Notes: generated by a model not told the origin, from the sequence alone. Counted from the stretch's first letter, positions 26,117 through 35,789 are shown. The stretch: 64,000 bases of DNA from Xanthomonas hyacinthi (GCF_009769165.1 NZ_CP043476.1:2983001-3047000); one strand, 5' to 3'. Numbers and translations: made by a program.

Positions 26117-26145
26117 AGTTTAGTGAGGATGAGATTTATTCTCAA
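26117..26145 (-). promoter_or_regulatory. Sigma-70-type promoter with overlapping Fur-box-like operator, upstream of the sigma factor gene
   Basis: On the minus strand TTGAGA (26145-26140), 17 bp, then TAAACT (26122-26117). The palindrome TGAGAATAAATCTCA (26144-26130) is a 7-1-7 inverted repeat with one mismatched pair, close to the Fur consensus TGATAAT-A-ATTATCA, and covers most of the -35 and half the spacer. Repressor binding there would block polymerase. Confidence 0.65.
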
Positions 26146-26486
26146 TTAAGCCGGCTTTGGTGAGCGCCTGCCGCCGCCGCATGGCGCTGGATGCGCCGCC
26201 ATGCGGATGCCGAAGGCCGCTGCGCGCCTCGCTGCGCCGCTGCGCCGCGCGCGGCCACTGTTTTGCCCGCGCACGTAGCCGCCAGCGGCGCGACGGGCAG
26301 GCCGGTACATGCGGTCGCTCGGGAAAAAGCGCTTGAGGATCATGCTGTTAAGCCGGCACGCGACGGGCGGGTGGCAAACCGGCGGCGCATTGCCCGGCAG
26401 ATGCCGGGACGCGCGGTCGCTTGCGGTCGCGGCTGGGGCTGGTATCGTGCGCCGCCCCGACTTCAATCGACGGCGAGACCTGAGCG
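26146..26486. other. Divergent intergenic region between the heme locus and gmk
   Basis: About 340 bases with no convincing gene. It must hold the gmk promoter, but no clear -35/-10 pair is visible. No repeats or strong hairpins followed by T-runs were seen. Confidence 0.5.
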
Positions 26487-27116
26487 ATGCGCGGCACTCT
26501 CTACATCGTTGCGGCGCCATCCGGCGCCGGCAAGAGCAGCATCGTCAACGCCACCCTGGCGCGCGATCCGCAGATCGCCCTGTCGATCTCCTTCACCTCG
26601 CGCGCGCCGCGGCCGGGCGAGCGCCATGCCGAGCACTACCACTTCGTGTCCGCCGATGCGTTCCAGGGCATGATCGATGCCGGCGATTTCTTCGAATACG
26701 CCCGCGTCCACGGCGACTGGAAGGGCACCGCACGGCAATCGGTGGAGCCGCAGCTGGCCGCCGGCCACGACGTGCTGCTGGAGATCGACTGGCAGGGCGC
26801 GCGCCAGGTGCGGGCCAAGGTGCCCGATGCGGTCAGCGTGTTCATCCTGCCGCCGTCGCGGGCGGCGCTGGAGCAGCGCATGCGCAAGCGCGGCCAGGAC
26901 AGCGAGGCGGTGATCGCGCAGCGGCTGGCCGCGGCGCGCGAGGAGATGTCGCACTACGCCGACTTCGACTACGTGATCGTCAACGAGGACTTCGACACCG
27001 CGGTGGACGAGATGTGCGCGATCTTCGTCGCCAGCCGCCTGCGGCGCCTGCCGCAGCAGCAGCGCCACGCCGACTTGATCGCGGCGCTGCTCGATCAGGA
27101 TCAGGCAACTGGCTGA
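26487..27116 (+). CDS. gmk: Guanylate kinase
   Basis: A 209-residue enzyme phosphorylating GMP to GDP with ATP. It starts MRGTLYIVAAPSGAGKSSIV with the P-loop (APSGAGKSS). The GMP-binding stretch SISFTSRAPRPGERHAEHYHF and DVLLEIDWQGARQV are typical. The length and start agree with Gmk. It precedes rpoZ and spoT, the conserved gmk-rpoZ-spoT order, which links GTP supply with ppGpp metabolism. Confidence 0.97.
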   Translation: MRGTLYIVAAPSGAGKSSIVNATLARDPQIALSISFTSRAPRPGERHAEHYHFVSADAFQGMIDAGDFFEYARVHGDWKGTARQSVEPQLAAGHDVLLEIDWQGARQVRAKVPDAVSVFILPPSRAALEQRMRKRGQDSEAVIAQRLAAAREEMSHYADFDYVIVNEDFDTAVDEMCAIFVASRLRRLPQQQRHADLIAALLDQDQATG

Positions 27117-27228
27117 TTCCAAAGGAAACTGAACGGCGGTTGCTTGATTTCGGCCGGTTCGCACCCTACACTCGGCGCCCTTTCCCTCATTCGAGCGCGC
27201 GGCCGTCACTGGCCCGCCGGGAGTCCGC

Positions 27229-27528
27229 ATGGCCCGCATCACCGTAGAAGATTGCCTGGAAGTCGTTAACAACCGTTTCGAGCTGGTCATGATGGCGTCC
27301 AAGCGCGCGCGCCAGCTGGCCAACGGCGTGCAGGCCACCCTCGACAACACCGAATCGGCCGACAAGCCGACGGTGCTGGCGCTGCGCGAGATCGCCGCGC
27401 GCAAGATCGACAATGCGCTGATCGACGAAGTCGAGAAGTCCGAACGCGAGCGCGCCGAGCGCGAAGCGCTGGAGTGGGCAGCGGCCGAGGTCGTCGCCGA
27501 CGAGGACATGTCCAAGAACGACGACTGA
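27229..27528 (+). CDS. rpoZ: RNA polymerase omega subunit
   Basis: A 99-residue omega subunit, beginning [20 protein letters not shown] and containing [10 protein letters not shown] and [15 protein letters not shown], all conserved. It aids assembly of beta-prime and is needed with DksA for ppGpp responses in many bacteria. A strong terminator follows at 27558-27590, before spoT. Confidence 0.97.
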   Translation: MARITVEDCLEVVNNRFELVMMASKRARQLANGVQATLDNTESADKPTVLALREIAARKIDNALIDEVEKSERERAEREALEWAAAEVVADEDMSKNDD

Positions 27529-27557
27529 TCTCGTCCACGTAAGGCCATGCTTCGCCG

Positions 27558-27590
27558 AACAGCCCGCGCATCTGCGGGCTGTTTTGTTTT
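27558..27590 (+). terminator. Rho-independent terminator after rpoZ
   Basis: The stem AACAGCCCGC/GCGGGCTGTT with a 6-base loop is followed by TTGTTTT, 30 bp after the rpoZ stop and before spoT. Confidence 0.85.
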
Positions 27591-27631
27591 GCGGGTTTGC
27601 CGTCCTTGCGCCGCTGGCATAGTCTTCGCGC

Positions 27632-29803
27632 ATGAACCCAGGCCCTTCCGCCCAGGTCGCCACCGCCGCGCCGTCGCCGGCCAGCGAGGCGATCCCCGAC
27701 TACGTCCTGCAACTCGAGCGCAGCGCCAGCTATCTGCCGGCCGAGCAGATCCCGCTGCTGCGGCGCGCGTGGCAAGTGGGCGCGGCCGCGCATGCCGGGC
27801 AGACCCGCAAGTCCGGCGAGCCCTACATCACCCATCCGGTGGCGGTGGCCGGCGTGCTGGCCGAGCTCGGCCTGGACGTGGAGGCGCTGATCGCCGCGAT
27901 CCTGCACGACACCATCGAAGACACGCCGCTGACCCGCGCCGAGCTGGCCGCCGAATTCGGCGAGGCGGTGGCCGAACTGGTCGATGGCGTCACCAAGCTG
28001 GACAAGCTGAAGTTCCGCGACCGCCAGGAAGCGGCGGCCGAGAGCTTCCGCAAGATGCTGCTGGCGATGTCGCGCGACCTGCGCGTGATCATGATCAAGC
28101 TCGCCGACCGCCTGCACAACATGCGCACGCTCGGCGCGCAGAGCGCCGAGGCGCGCAGCCGCATCGCCCGCGAGACGCTGGAGATCTACGCGCCGATCGC
28201 CCAGCGCCTGGGCATGAGCCTGATGAAGTCCGAGCTGCAGAACCTCGGCTTCCGCGCGCTGCATCCGTGGCGCCACGCGATCATCGAAAAGCACATCCGC
28301 AGCCAGCCGGTGGTACGCCGCGAAGCGATGGCGCAGGTGGAGGTGCAGCTGTCGCAGCGGCTGGCCAAGGAGGGGCTGGAGCACCGCCTGGTCAGCCGGA
28401 TCAAGACCCCGTGGAGCATCTACAACAAGATGCGCGACGAGAACAAATCCTTCGACCAGGTGATGGACGTGTTCGGCTTCCGCCTGGTGGTGCGCGGGGT
28501 GCCGGACTGCTACCACGCGCTGGGCGCGGTGCACGCCACGTTCAAGCCGCTGGACGCGCGCTTCCGCGATTTCATCGCCATTCCCAAGGCCAACGGCTAC
28601 CAGTCGCTGCACACGGTGCTGTTCGGCCCCTACGGCTCGCCGATCGAGGTGCAGATCCGCACCGAGGAAATGGACCTGATCGCCGAGCGCGGCGTGGCCG
28701 CGCACTGGACCTACAAGTTCGGCGGCGATTCGCCCAACAGCGCGCAGAGCCGCGCGCATGCGTGGATCGTGGAGCTGATCGAATCGCAGCGCGCCGCCGG
28801 TTCGTCGCTGGAATTCCTGGACAACGTCAAGGTCGACCTGTTCCCGGACGAGGTCTACCTGTTCACGCCGAAGGGCAAGATCCTGGCGCTGCCGCGCAAT
28901 TCCACCGCGCTGGATTTCGCCTATGCGGTGCATACCGACGTCGGCAACCGCGCGGTGGCCTCGCGGGTGGACAAGAAGCTGGTGCCGCTGCGCACCAAGC
29001 TGGTCAGCGGGCAGACCGTGGAAGTGATCACCGCGCGTTCGGCCACACCCAAGCCGCAGTGGCTGGAGTTCGTGGTCAGCAGCAAGGCGCGCACCGCGAT
29101 CCGCCACCAGCTCAAGCAGCTCGAGCACGAGGATGCGGTGCAGCTCGGCCACCGCATGCTCGACCGCGCGCTGGAGGCGATGGACAGTTCGCTGGAGCGG
29201 CTGCCGAAGGGGCGCCTGGACGCCTTCCTCAGCGAGCACCGCTATCCGCGCCTGGAGGCGCTGCTGGCCGACATCGCGCTGGGCAACTGGATGCCGAACC
29301 AGGCCGCGCAGGCGCTGATGGCCTATGCGGAACTGCGCGGCGGCGGCCACTCCAAGCATTCGCAGGAAAAGATCCTGATCAACGGCACCGAGCGCGGCGT
29401 GGTCAGCTTCGCCAACTGCTGCCAGCCGATCCCCGGCGACGAGATCATGGGCTACCACACCGCCGGCAAGGGCATTGTCGTGCACCGGCTGGATTGCCCG
29501 AACCTGGCCGAACTGCGCAAGTCGCCCGAACGCTGGGTGCCGATCGGCTGGGACACCAGCGTCATCGGCGACTACGACACCGCGCTGGTGGTGGACGTGG
29601 AGAACCGCACCGGCGTGCTGGCGCAGCTGGCCGCGGCGATCGCGCAGAGCCAGTCCAACATCGAGCGCGTGGACTACCTGGACCGCGACTTCAACGCCGC
29701 GGTGCTGCGCTTCAACATCCAGGTGCGCGACCGCAACCACCTGGCCGAGGTGATGCGCCGGCTGCGGCGGCTGACGGCGGTGCAGAGTGTGCGCCGGCAG
29801 TGA
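27632..29803 (+). CDS. spoT: Bifunctional (p)ppGpp synthetase/hydrolase SpoT
   Basis: A 723-residue RelA/SpoT homologue. The N-terminal HD hydrolase domain keeps its signature (AILHDTIEDTPL, about residue 90). The synthetase domain follows (FRDFIAIPKANGYQSLHTVL, about 320), then TGS (VYLFTPKGKILALP, about 410) and a C-terminal ACT domain (TGVLAQLAAAIAQSQSNIERV, about 660). An intact HD motif and the gmk-rpoZ context favour SpoT over RelA. The stop is followed within a few bases by a GGGATTG array. Confidence 0.96.
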   Translation: MNPGPSAQVATAAPSPASEAIPDYVLQLERSASYLPAEQIPLLRRAWQVGAAAHAGQTRKSGEPYITHPVAVAGVLAELGLDVEALIAAILHDTIEDTPLTRAELAAEFGEAVAELVDGVTKLDKLKFRDRQEAAAESFRKMLLAMSRDLRVIMIKLADRLHNMRTLGAQSAEARSRIARETLEIYAPIAQRLGMSLMKSELQNLGFRALHPWRHAIIEKHIRSQPVVRREAMAQVEVQLSQRLAKEGLEHRLVSRIKTPWSIYNKMRDENKSFDQVMDVFGFRLVVRGVPDCYHALGAVHATFKPLDARFRDFIAIPKANGYQSLHTVLFGPYGSPIEVQIRTEEMDLIAERGVAAHWTYKFGGDSPNSAQSRAHAWIVELIESQRAAGSSLEFLDNVKVDLFPDEVYLFTPKGKILALPRNSTALDFAYAVHTDVGNRAVASRVDKKLVPLRTKLVSGQTVEVITARSATPKPQWLEFVVSSKARTAIRHQLKQLEHEDAVQLGHRMLDRALEAMDSSLERLPKGRLDAFLSEHRYPRLEALLADIALGNWMPNQAAQALMAYAELRGGGHSKHSQEKILINGTERGVVSFANCCQPIPGDEIMGYHTAGKGIVVHRLDCPNLAELRKSPERWVPIGWDTSVIGDYDTALVVDVENRTGVLAQLAAAIAQSQSNIERVDYLDRDFNAAVLRFNIQVRDRNHLAEVMRRLRRLTAVQSVRRQ

Positions 29804-29807
29804 GGCC

Positions 29808-29842
29808 GGGATTGGGGATTGGGGATTGGGGATTGGGGATTT
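29808..29842 (+). repeat. GGGATTG heptamer array after spoT
   Basis: Four perfect copies of GGGATTG and a fifth ending GGGATTT, beginning 4 bp after the spoT stop. A related array follows recG. Confidence 0.85.
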
Positions 29843-29874
29843 TCGCGAGTGCGCGGCAGGTGTGCTTTTTGTGG

Positions 29875-29937
29875 GAAGGGCTTCAGCCCCGACGCGTTAC
29901 CGGTGAAGCGCCGGGGTTGAAGCCCCGCCTGCAAAGA
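29875..29937. repeat. REP-like palindromic element
   Basis: GGGCTTCAGCCCCGAC is followed about 25 bp later by GGGGTTGAAGCCCC, so the arms can pair. It is the same kind of element as those near 56.2 and 58.1 kb. It lies between spoT and ridA. Confidence 0.65.
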
Positions 29938-30084
29938 GCGTCGGGCGTTAGCTGCCCAGGTGCTGTTCGCTTCCGCGTCCATGTGGCGCTTTCCCCCTCG
30001 CATCGCCCGACAGCGATTAGTAACCGGGCAGCATCCCGATTCCCGACTAAAATACTTCCCCCTTCTTCCGTTCGGAGCCACGCC

Positions 30085-30468
30085 ATGTCCCGCCAGATCA
30101 TCCACACCGAGCAGGCGCCGGCCGCGATCGGTCCGTATTCGCAGGCGGTGCGCGCCGGCAACACGGTGTATTTCTCCGGGCAGATTCCGCTGGATCCGGC
30201 CACCGGCGAGGTCGTGCCCGGCGATGTCGGCGCGCAGGCGCGGCGCGCCTTCGACAATCTCAAGGCGGTGGCCGCGGCGGCCGGCGGTTCGCTCGACCGG
30301 ATCGTGCGCCTGGGCCTGTACCTGACCGATCTTTCCCAGTTCGCCCAGGTCAATGCGGTGATGCAGGACTATTTCCAGGCGCCGTTCCCCGCGCGTTCCA
30401 CCGTCGAAGTGTCCGCTCTGCCGAAAGGCGTCGGCTTCGAGGTCGATGCGGTGATGGTGCTCGACTGA
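30085..30468 (+). CDS. ridA: RidA family enamine/imine deaminase
   Basis: A 127-residue RidA/YjgF protein that hydrolyses reactive 2-aminoacrylate and other imines formed by PLP enzymes. It contains QAPAAIGPYSQAVRAGNTVY, FSGQIPLDPATG, VRLGLYLTDLSQF and the substrate-binding Arg in PFPARSTVEVSALPKG, with the usual end FEVDAVMVLD. It lies downstream of spoT, a conserved gammaproteobacterial arrangement, and 9 bp before the recG start. Confidence 0.95.
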   Translation: MSRQIIHTEQAPAAIGPYSQAVRAGNTVYFSGQIPLDPATGEVVPGDVGAQARRAFDNLKAVAAAAGGSLDRIVRLGLYLTDLSQFAQVNAVMQDYFQAPFPARSTVEVSALPKGVGFEVDAVMVLD

Positions 30469-30477
30469 CCGTCGCCC

Positions 30478-32634
30478 GTGCCGCGCGTGCAGGTTCCGGC
30501 GCCGGCGCTGTCGGCGGCAGGCGAGGCGCCGTTGTCGGCGCTGCCGGGCGTCGGCCCGAAGCTCGCCGAGAAGTTCGCCGCGCGCGGCCTGCTGACCCTG
30601 CAGGACCTGTGGCTGCACCTGCCGCTGCGCTATGAGGACCGCACCCGGCTGACCCCGGTGGCGGCGCTGCAGCCGGGCATCCCGGCGCAGGTCGAAGTGC
30701 GGGTGGAGGCGGTGGATCGCGGTTTCCGCTACCGGCCGATGCTGCGCGTGGCGGTGGCCGACGACTCGCGCGGCACGCTGGTGCTGCGCTTCTTCCAGTT
30801 CCGCGCTGCGCAGGTGGCGCAGTTCGCAGTGGGCGCGCGGCTGCGCGCGTTCGGCACGCCCAAGCCGGGCCAGCACGGCCTGGAGATCGTGCACCCGAGT
30901 TACCAGATCCTCGGTGGCGATGACATCGCAGGCCTGGACGACAGCCTGGACCCGGTGTATCCGGCGGTCGAGGGCATCGGCCCGGCGACGCTGCGCAAGC
31001 TGATCGGGCAGGCGCTGGACCGGCTGCCCGACGAAGCGTCGCTGGAGTTGTTGCCGGCCGCGATGCTGGCCGAGCTGGGCCTGCCGTCGCTGCGCAGCGC
31101 GCTGCTGATCGCGCACCGGCCGCCGCCGCAGGCCGACCTGGGTGCGCTCGCCGCCGGCCTGCATCCGGCGCAGCAGCGGCTGGCGCTGGAAGAGCTGCTT
31201 GCCCACCACCTGAGCCTGCGCCGTCAGCGCATCGCGCTGCAGCGGCAGCGTTCGCCGTCGCTGCGCGGGCGCGGCCTGCTGGCCAAACGCCTGCAGCAGT
31301 CGTTGCCGTTCCAGCTCACCGGTGCGCAGCAGCGGGTGTTCGCGCAGATCCGCGCCGACCTGGAAAAGCCCTCGCCGATGCTGCGCCTGGTGCAGGGCGA
31401 CGTCGGCAGCGGCAAGACCGTGGTCGCGGCGCTGGCGGCGATGCTGGCGGTGGACAAGGGCAAGCAGGCGGCGCTGGCGGCGCCGACCGAGCTGCTCGCC
31501 GAGCAGCACCTGGCGAACCTGCGCGCCTGGCTGGAGCCGCTGGGCATCCGCGTCGCCTGGCTGGCCGGCAAGGTCACCGGCAAGGCGCGCGCCGCGGTGC
31601 TGGCGCAGATCGCCTCGGGCGAGGCGCAAGTCGTGGTCGGCACGCATGCGCTGATGCAGGCCGCAGTGGCCTTCCACGACCTGGCCCTGGCCATCGTCGA
31701 CGAGCAGCACCGCTTCGGCGTGCACCAGCGCCTGGCGCTGCGCGACAAGGGCGCCAGCGGTGCCGGCGTGCCGCACCAGCTGGTGATGACCGCCACCCCG
31801 ATCCCGCGCACCCTGGCGATGGCCGCCTATGCCGACCTGGACGTGTCGGCGATCGACGAACTGCCGCCCGGGCGCACCCCGGTGCAGACCATCGTGCTCA
31901 GTGCTGAGCGCCGCCCGGAGCTGGTCCAGCGCATCCGCGTGGCCTGCGCCGAAGGCCGCCAGGCGTACTGGGTGTGCACCCTGATCGACGAAACCGAGGA
32001 AGGCGACAAGCCCGCGCCGGGGCCGGGCGCCGGGGCCGGCAACCGCATCGACGCCAGCGCCGCGCAGGCCACGTTCGAGGCCTTGTCGGCGCAGTTGCCG
32101 GAACTGAAAGTGGGCCTGGTGCACGGACGCATGAAGGGCGCCGAGAAGCAGGCGGCGATGCGCGCGTTCAAGCAGGGCGAGATCGACCTGTTGGTCGCCA
32201 CCACGGTCATCGAGGTCGGCGTCGACGTGCCCAACGCCTCGCTGATGATCATCGAGAACGCCGAGCGCCTGGGCCTGGCGCAGCTGCACCAGCTGCGCGG
32301 CCGGGTCGGACGCGGCGCGGCCGCGTCGAGCTGCGTGTTGATGTACCAGGCGCCGCTGTCGGCGATGGCGCGGCAGCGGCTGCAGACCATGCGCCAGACC
32401 AGCGACGGCTTCGTCATCGCCGAGAAGGACCTGGAACTGCGCGGCCCCGGCGAACTGCTCGGCACCCGCCAGACCGGCCTGGCCGTCTTCCGCGTCGCCG
32501 ACCTGGCGCGCGACGCCGGCCTGCTGCCGCGGGTGCACGCGCTGGCCGAACGCCTGCTGGCCGAGTCGCCGGGGCTGGCCGACCGCATCGTCGCGCGCTG
32601 GGTGGGCGGGGCGGCGCGGTTTGCGGCGGCGTAG
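30478..32634 (+). CDS. recG: ATP-dependent DNA helicase RecG
   Basis: A 718-residue superfamily 2 helicase that remodels stalled forks and Holliday junctions. The wedge/OB domain is at about 20-170 (LPGVGPKLAEKFAARGL, LRYEDRT). Helicase motifs are GDVGSGKTVVA (Walker A), DEQHRFG (motif II) and TATPIPRTLAM (motif III). Motifs V/VI read DLLVATTVIEVGVDVPNA and QLRGRVGRG, and the RecG C-terminal LRGPGELLGTRQTG is present. The GTG start at 30478 follows ridA by 9 bp. Confidence 0.96.
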   Translation: MPRVQVPAPALSAAGEAPLSALPGVGPKLAEKFAARGLLTLQDLWLHLPLRYEDRTRLTPVAALQPGIPAQVEVRVEAVDRGFRYRPMLRVAVADDSRGTLVLRFFQFRAAQVAQFAVGARLRAFGTPKPGQHGLEIVHPSYQILGGDDIAGLDDSLDPVYPAVEGIGPATLRKLIGQALDRLPDEASLELLPAAMLAELGLPSLRSALLIAHRPPPQADLGALAAGLHPAQQRLALEELLAHHLSLRRQRIALQRQRSPSLRGRGLLAKRLQQSLPFQLTGAQQRVFAQIRADLEKPSPMLRLVQGDVGSGKTVVAALAAMLAVDKGKQAALAAPTELLAEQHLANLRAWLEPLGIRVAWLAGKVTGKARAAVLAQIASGEAQVVVGTHALMQAAVAFHDLALAIVDEQHRFGVHQRLALRDKGASGAGVPHQLVMTATPIPRTLAMAAYADLDVSAIDELPPGRTPVQTIVLSAERRPELVQRIRVACAEGRQAYWVCTLIDETEEGDKPAPGPGAGAGNRIDASAAQATFEALSAQLPELKVGLVHGRMKGAEKQAAMRAFKQGEIDLLVATTVIEVGVDVPNASLMIIENAERLGLAQLHQLRGRVGRGAAASSCVLMYQAPLSAMARQRLQTMRQTSDGFVIAEKDLELRGPGELLGTRQTGLAVFRVADLARDAGLLPRVHALAERLLAESPGLADRIVARWVGGAARFAAA

Positions 32635-32646
32635 CCGTTTGACGGC

Positions 32647-32676
32647 GGGGATTGGGGGATTGGGGATTGGGGATTC
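32647..32676 (+). repeat. GGGATTG array after recG
   Basis: Three to four imperfect GGGATTG/GGGGATTG units begin about 13 bp after the recG stop, as after spoT. Confidence 0.75.
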
Positions 32677-32772
32677 GTAAAAGCCGTTCTCTGCTGATCT
32701 CCGATCCCGGCTTTCCACGGCCACGTTGCAGTGCCAGACTCGGTGGCCGAACGGACCAATGAAGAATCACGC

Positions 32773-33711
32773 ATGAGCGACAAGATTCCCCTGCTGATCG
32801 ATACCGATCCCGGCGTGGACGATGCCCTGGCCCTGCTGATGGCCTTCGCCGACGACCGCCACGACGTGGTCGGCCTGACCATCGCCGCCGGCAACGTCGG
32901 CCTGCAGCACACCGTGCGCAATGCGTTGAAGCTGTGCGAAGTCGCCGGGCGCGAGGAGGTGCCGGTGTTCGCCGGCTGCGCCGATCCGTTGCTGCATCCG
33001 GCGGTGGACGCCGCCCACGTGCACGGCCTGGACGGCTTCGGCGATGTCGGCCTGGCGCCGGCGGCGCGCGCCGCGCAGAGCGAGCACGCGGCGCTGGCGA
33101 TCCTGCGCCTGTCGCACCAGTACGCCGGCGCGCTGCTGCTGGTCGCGCTCGGGCCGTTGACCAACATCGCGCTGGCGCTGAAGCTGGATCCGACCCTGCC
33201 GCAGCGGGTGCGCCGCTTCGTGGTGATGGGCGGGGCGATCACCTGCCATGGCAACATCACCGCGGCGGCCGAGTTCAATATCGCCTTCGACCCGGAGGCG
33301 GCGCACATCGTGTTTTCCGGGTTCCCGCACATCGAGGTCGCCGACTGGGAGGCCACCGTCGCGCATGGCCTGCCGCACCGCGACGTGGAGCAGTGGCTGG
33401 CCGCGGACGCGGACACGGCGCGCTTCTACGATGCGATCTCGCGCAAGACCCGGCTGTGGTCGGAGGATTCGCGCGGTGAGCACTGGTATGCCGCCGACGC
33501 GCTGGCGATGGCCTGGGCGCTGCAGCCCGAGGGCGCGCTGGAGGTGCAGTCGCGGCCGCTGCAGGTCGAGCTGGCCGGGGTCCACAGCCGCGGCGCCACC
33601 CTGGTGGACTGGAATCGCCAGCTCGGCCTGGCCGACAACGCGGCCATGCTGATCCGCTACGACCGGGCGCGTTTTCAGGCGCTGGCGCGCGCGGCGGTCG
33701 GCGCCGGCTGA
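32773..33711 (+). CDS. Inosine-uridine preferring nucleoside hydrolase
   Basis: A 312-residue nucleoside N-ribohydrolase that releases free base from ribonucleosides (purine or pyrimidine salvage). The Ca-binding signature [13 protein letters not shown] is at the N-terminus, [12 protein letters not shown] and [20 protein letters not shown] lie mid-protein, and [12 protein letters not shown] sits near the C-terminus, where a late Asp completes the site. The ATG at 32773 gives the standard start [14 protein letters not shown]. The exact nucleoside preference is not clear. Confidence 0.93.
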   Translation: MSDKIPLLIDTDPGVDDALALLMAFADDRHDVVGLTIAAGNVGLQHTVRNALKLCEVAGREEVPVFAGCADPLLHPAVDAAHVHGLDGFGDVGLAPAARAAQSEHAALAILRLSHQYAGALLLVALGPLTNIALALKLDPTLPQRVRRFVVMGGAITCHGNITAAAEFNIAFDPEAAHIVFSGFPHIEVADWEATVAHGLPHRDVEQWLAADADTARFYDAISRKTRLWSEDSRGEHWYAADALAMAWALQPEGALEVQSRPLQVELAGVHSRGATLVDWNRQLGLADNAAMLIRYDRARFQALARAAVGAG

Positions 33712-33808
33712 GCCGCCGCGCGGCGGCCATCCGGGCACGGGCGGCCGCGGCTGGAGCGCTGCGCCCGCGTTCCGCACCCCGGTGGTGTGGATTTCGCGCA
33801 AGTTGTCC

Positions 33809-33838
33809 TTGCGCGAAGGCTGGGGGAGTTGCTATAGT
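33809..33838 (+). promoter_or_regulatory. Candidate promoter of rpmE2
   Basis: TTGCGC (33809-33814), 18 bp, TATAGT (33833-33838), 38 bp before the rpmE2 ATG. Confidence 0.5.
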
Positions 33839-33875
33839 TTCCCTCTTGTCCAGCAGCCCCCTACGGTGCGAGCCC

Positions 33876-34118
33876 ATGAAGGCCGACATCCATCCCAAGT
33901 ACCACAACGTCGTGTTCCACGACGTCACCTCCGATTTCAAGATCCTGACCCGTTCGACCATGTCCTCGAAGGACAAGGTCAAGTGGGAGGACGGCGAAGA
34001 ATATCCGCTGGTCAAGGTCGAAATTTCCTCGGCTTCGCACCCGTTCTATACGGGCAAGCACAAGGTCATCGACACCAGCGGCCGCATCGACAAGTTCCAG
34101 AAGCGCTACGCGCGCTGA
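33876..34118 (+). CDS. rpmE2: 50S ribosomal protein L31 type B (zinc-free form)
   Basis: An 80-residue type B L31: [40 protein letters not shown], then the basic end KFQKRYAR. The CxxC zinc-ribbon cysteines of the C+ form are absent, which is the C- paralogue usually made when zinc is low. No Zur site is obvious in front of it. A strong terminator follows. Confidence 0.95.
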   Translation: MKADIHPKYHNVVFHDVTSDFKILTRSTMSSKDKVKWEDGEEYPLVKVEISSASHPFYTGKHKVIDTSGRIDKFQKRYAR

Positions 34119-34136
34119 TCGAGCGGTCGAAGTGGT

Positions 34137-34174
34137 AAAGAAGGCCGCGCCGCCCTGCGCGGCCTTCTTTATTT
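34137..34174 (+). terminator. Rho-independent terminator after rpmE2
   Basis: A 14-bp perfect stem, AAAGAAGGCCGCGC/GCGCGGCCTTCTTT (34137-34150 with 34157-34170), followed by ATTTTG. The symmetric A/T ends could serve both strands. Confidence 0.9.
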
Positions 34175-34413
34175 TGGCGTCCCCGATGCATCGATTCCCG
34201 GCAGATGGCTGTCGGCACGGATTCTCCCGTCCTGGCGGCGGCGAGGATGCAACGCTGTGTCGCCGCCACGCCCGCGCTCTGCGACTGCAGTACGAGCGAC
34301 TACTCAAATGTTGCTGTGCAATAATGCTGCGATCCGTGGTAATTGCCGTGGACTTCCTTCACGCGTCTGTTCGCAAAGCACGGGCAGGCGCCTTCCACTG
34401 AGGAGCGCACACT

Positions 34414-35703
34414 GTGTCCGATCTTGATCAGGTCACGCTGAATGCCGGCGACAAGTCGGTCGTTCTGCCGGTACTCAAACCCACCTTGGGCAACGATTGC
34501 GTCGACATCGCCAAGTTGACCAAAGAAACCGGTCTGTTCACCTACGACTCGGGCTTCACCGCGACCGCCAGCTGCAAGTCGGCGATCACCTACATCGATG
34601 GCGACAACGGCGTGCTGCTGTACCGCGGCTACCCGATCGAGCAGCTGGCCGAGAAGTCCAACTTCCTGGAAGTGGCCTACCTGCTGATGAACGGCGAGCT
34701 GCCCACCGCCGATGAATTCAAGAAGTTCGACCACGAAGTGACGCATCACACGATGATGCACGAGTCGCTGAAGAACTTCCTCGGCGGCTTCCGCCACGAC
34801 GCGCACCCGATGGCGATGATGGCCGGCACCGTGGCCTCGCTGTCGGCGTTCTACCACGACACGCTGGACCTCAACGATCCGGAGCAGCGGCGCCTGGCCG
34901 CGATCCGCCTGATCGCCAAGGTGCCGACGATCGCCGCCGCGGCGCACCGCTATTCGATCGGCTGGCCGATCCGCTACCCGCGCAACAACCTCGGCTACGT
35001 CGAGCGCTTCCTGCACATGATGTTCGAGGTGCCGAGCGAGCAGCTGGAGATGAACCCGGTCGTGGCCAAGGCGCTGGACCTGCTGTTCATCCTGCATGCC
35101 GACCACGAGCAGAATGCCTCGACCTCGACCGTGCGCCTGGTCGGTTCCACCGGCGCCAATCCCTACGCCTCGGTCGCCGCCGGCATCACCGCGCTGTGGG
35201 GTCCGGCGCACGGCGGCGCCAACGAAGCCGTGCTGAAGATGCTGGAGGAGATCGGCACCGCCGACAACGTCGAGAGCGCCGTGGCCAAGGCCAAGGACAA
35301 GAACTCGAGCTTCCGCCTGATGGGCTTCGGCCACCGCGTCTACAAGAACTTCGATCCGCGCGCCAAGATCATCCGCGAGATGACCTACAAGGTGCTGGGC
35401 GAACTGGGCGTCAACGATCCGCTGCTGGAAGTGGCGCTGAAGCTGGAAGAGGCCGCGCTGAAGGACGACTACTTCGTGCAGCGCAAGCTGTACCCGAACG
35501 TGGACTTCTACTCGGGCCTGATCTACAAGGCGCTGAACATTCCGGTGGAGATGTTCACCGTGATGTTCGCCATCGCCCGCACCGCCGGCTGGGTGTCGCA
35601 TTGGCTGGAGCAGCAGGTCGATCCGGAACTGAAGATCGGCCGCCCGCGCCAGATCTACACCGGCTACGACAAGCGCGACTACAAGGGCGACGGCCAGCGT
35701 TGA
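34414..35703 (+). CDS. gltA: Citrate synthase (type II)
   Basis: A 429-residue hexameric-type citrate synthase, the first step of the TCA cycle (oxaloacetate plus acetyl-CoA). The N-terminal domain has [17 protein letters not shown] and [13 protein letters not shown]. Active-site parts are [29 protein letters not shown] (His), [15 protein letters not shown] (His, Arg) and [10 protein letters not shown] (Asp). The start is GTG at 34414, preceded by GAGGAG. The 295-bp space upstream presumably holds its promoter, but no clear box pair was identified. A terminator follows the stop. Confidence 0.97.
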   Translation: MSDLDQVTLNAGDKSVVLPVLKPTLGNDCVDIAKLTKETGLFTYDSGFTATASCKSAITYIDGDNGVLLYRGYPIEQLAEKSNFLEVAYLLMNGELPTADEFKKFDHEVTHHTMMHESLKNFLGGFRHDAHPMAMMAGTVASLSAFYHDTLDLNDPEQRRLAAIRLIAKVPTIAAAAHRYSIGWPIRYPRNNLGYVERFLHMMFEVPSEQLEMNPVVAKALDLLFILHADHEQNASTSTVRLVGSTGANPYASVAAGITALWGPAHGGANEAVLKMLEEIGTADNVESAVAKAKDKNSSFRLMGFGHRVYKNFDPRAKIIREMTYKVLGELGVNDPLLEVALKLEEAALKDDYFVQRKLYPNVDFYSGLIYKALNIPVEMFTVMFAIARTAGWVSHWLEQQVDPELKIGRPRQIYTGYDKRDYKGDGQR

Positions 35704-35729
35704 TCGTGCTGCCGTCGGTTCGTCGCGAG

Positions 35730-35756
35730 AACGCCCCGCTGTGCGGGGCGTTTTTT
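35730..35756 (+). terminator. Rho-independent terminator after gltA
   Basis: The stem AACGCCCCGC/GCGGGGCGTT (35730-35739 with 35743-35752) runs into TTTTTT, 27 bp after the gltA stop. Confidence 0.93.
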
Positions 35757-35789
35757 ATGGGGCGCGAACCGGGGTGCGGCGGTTGGGCG

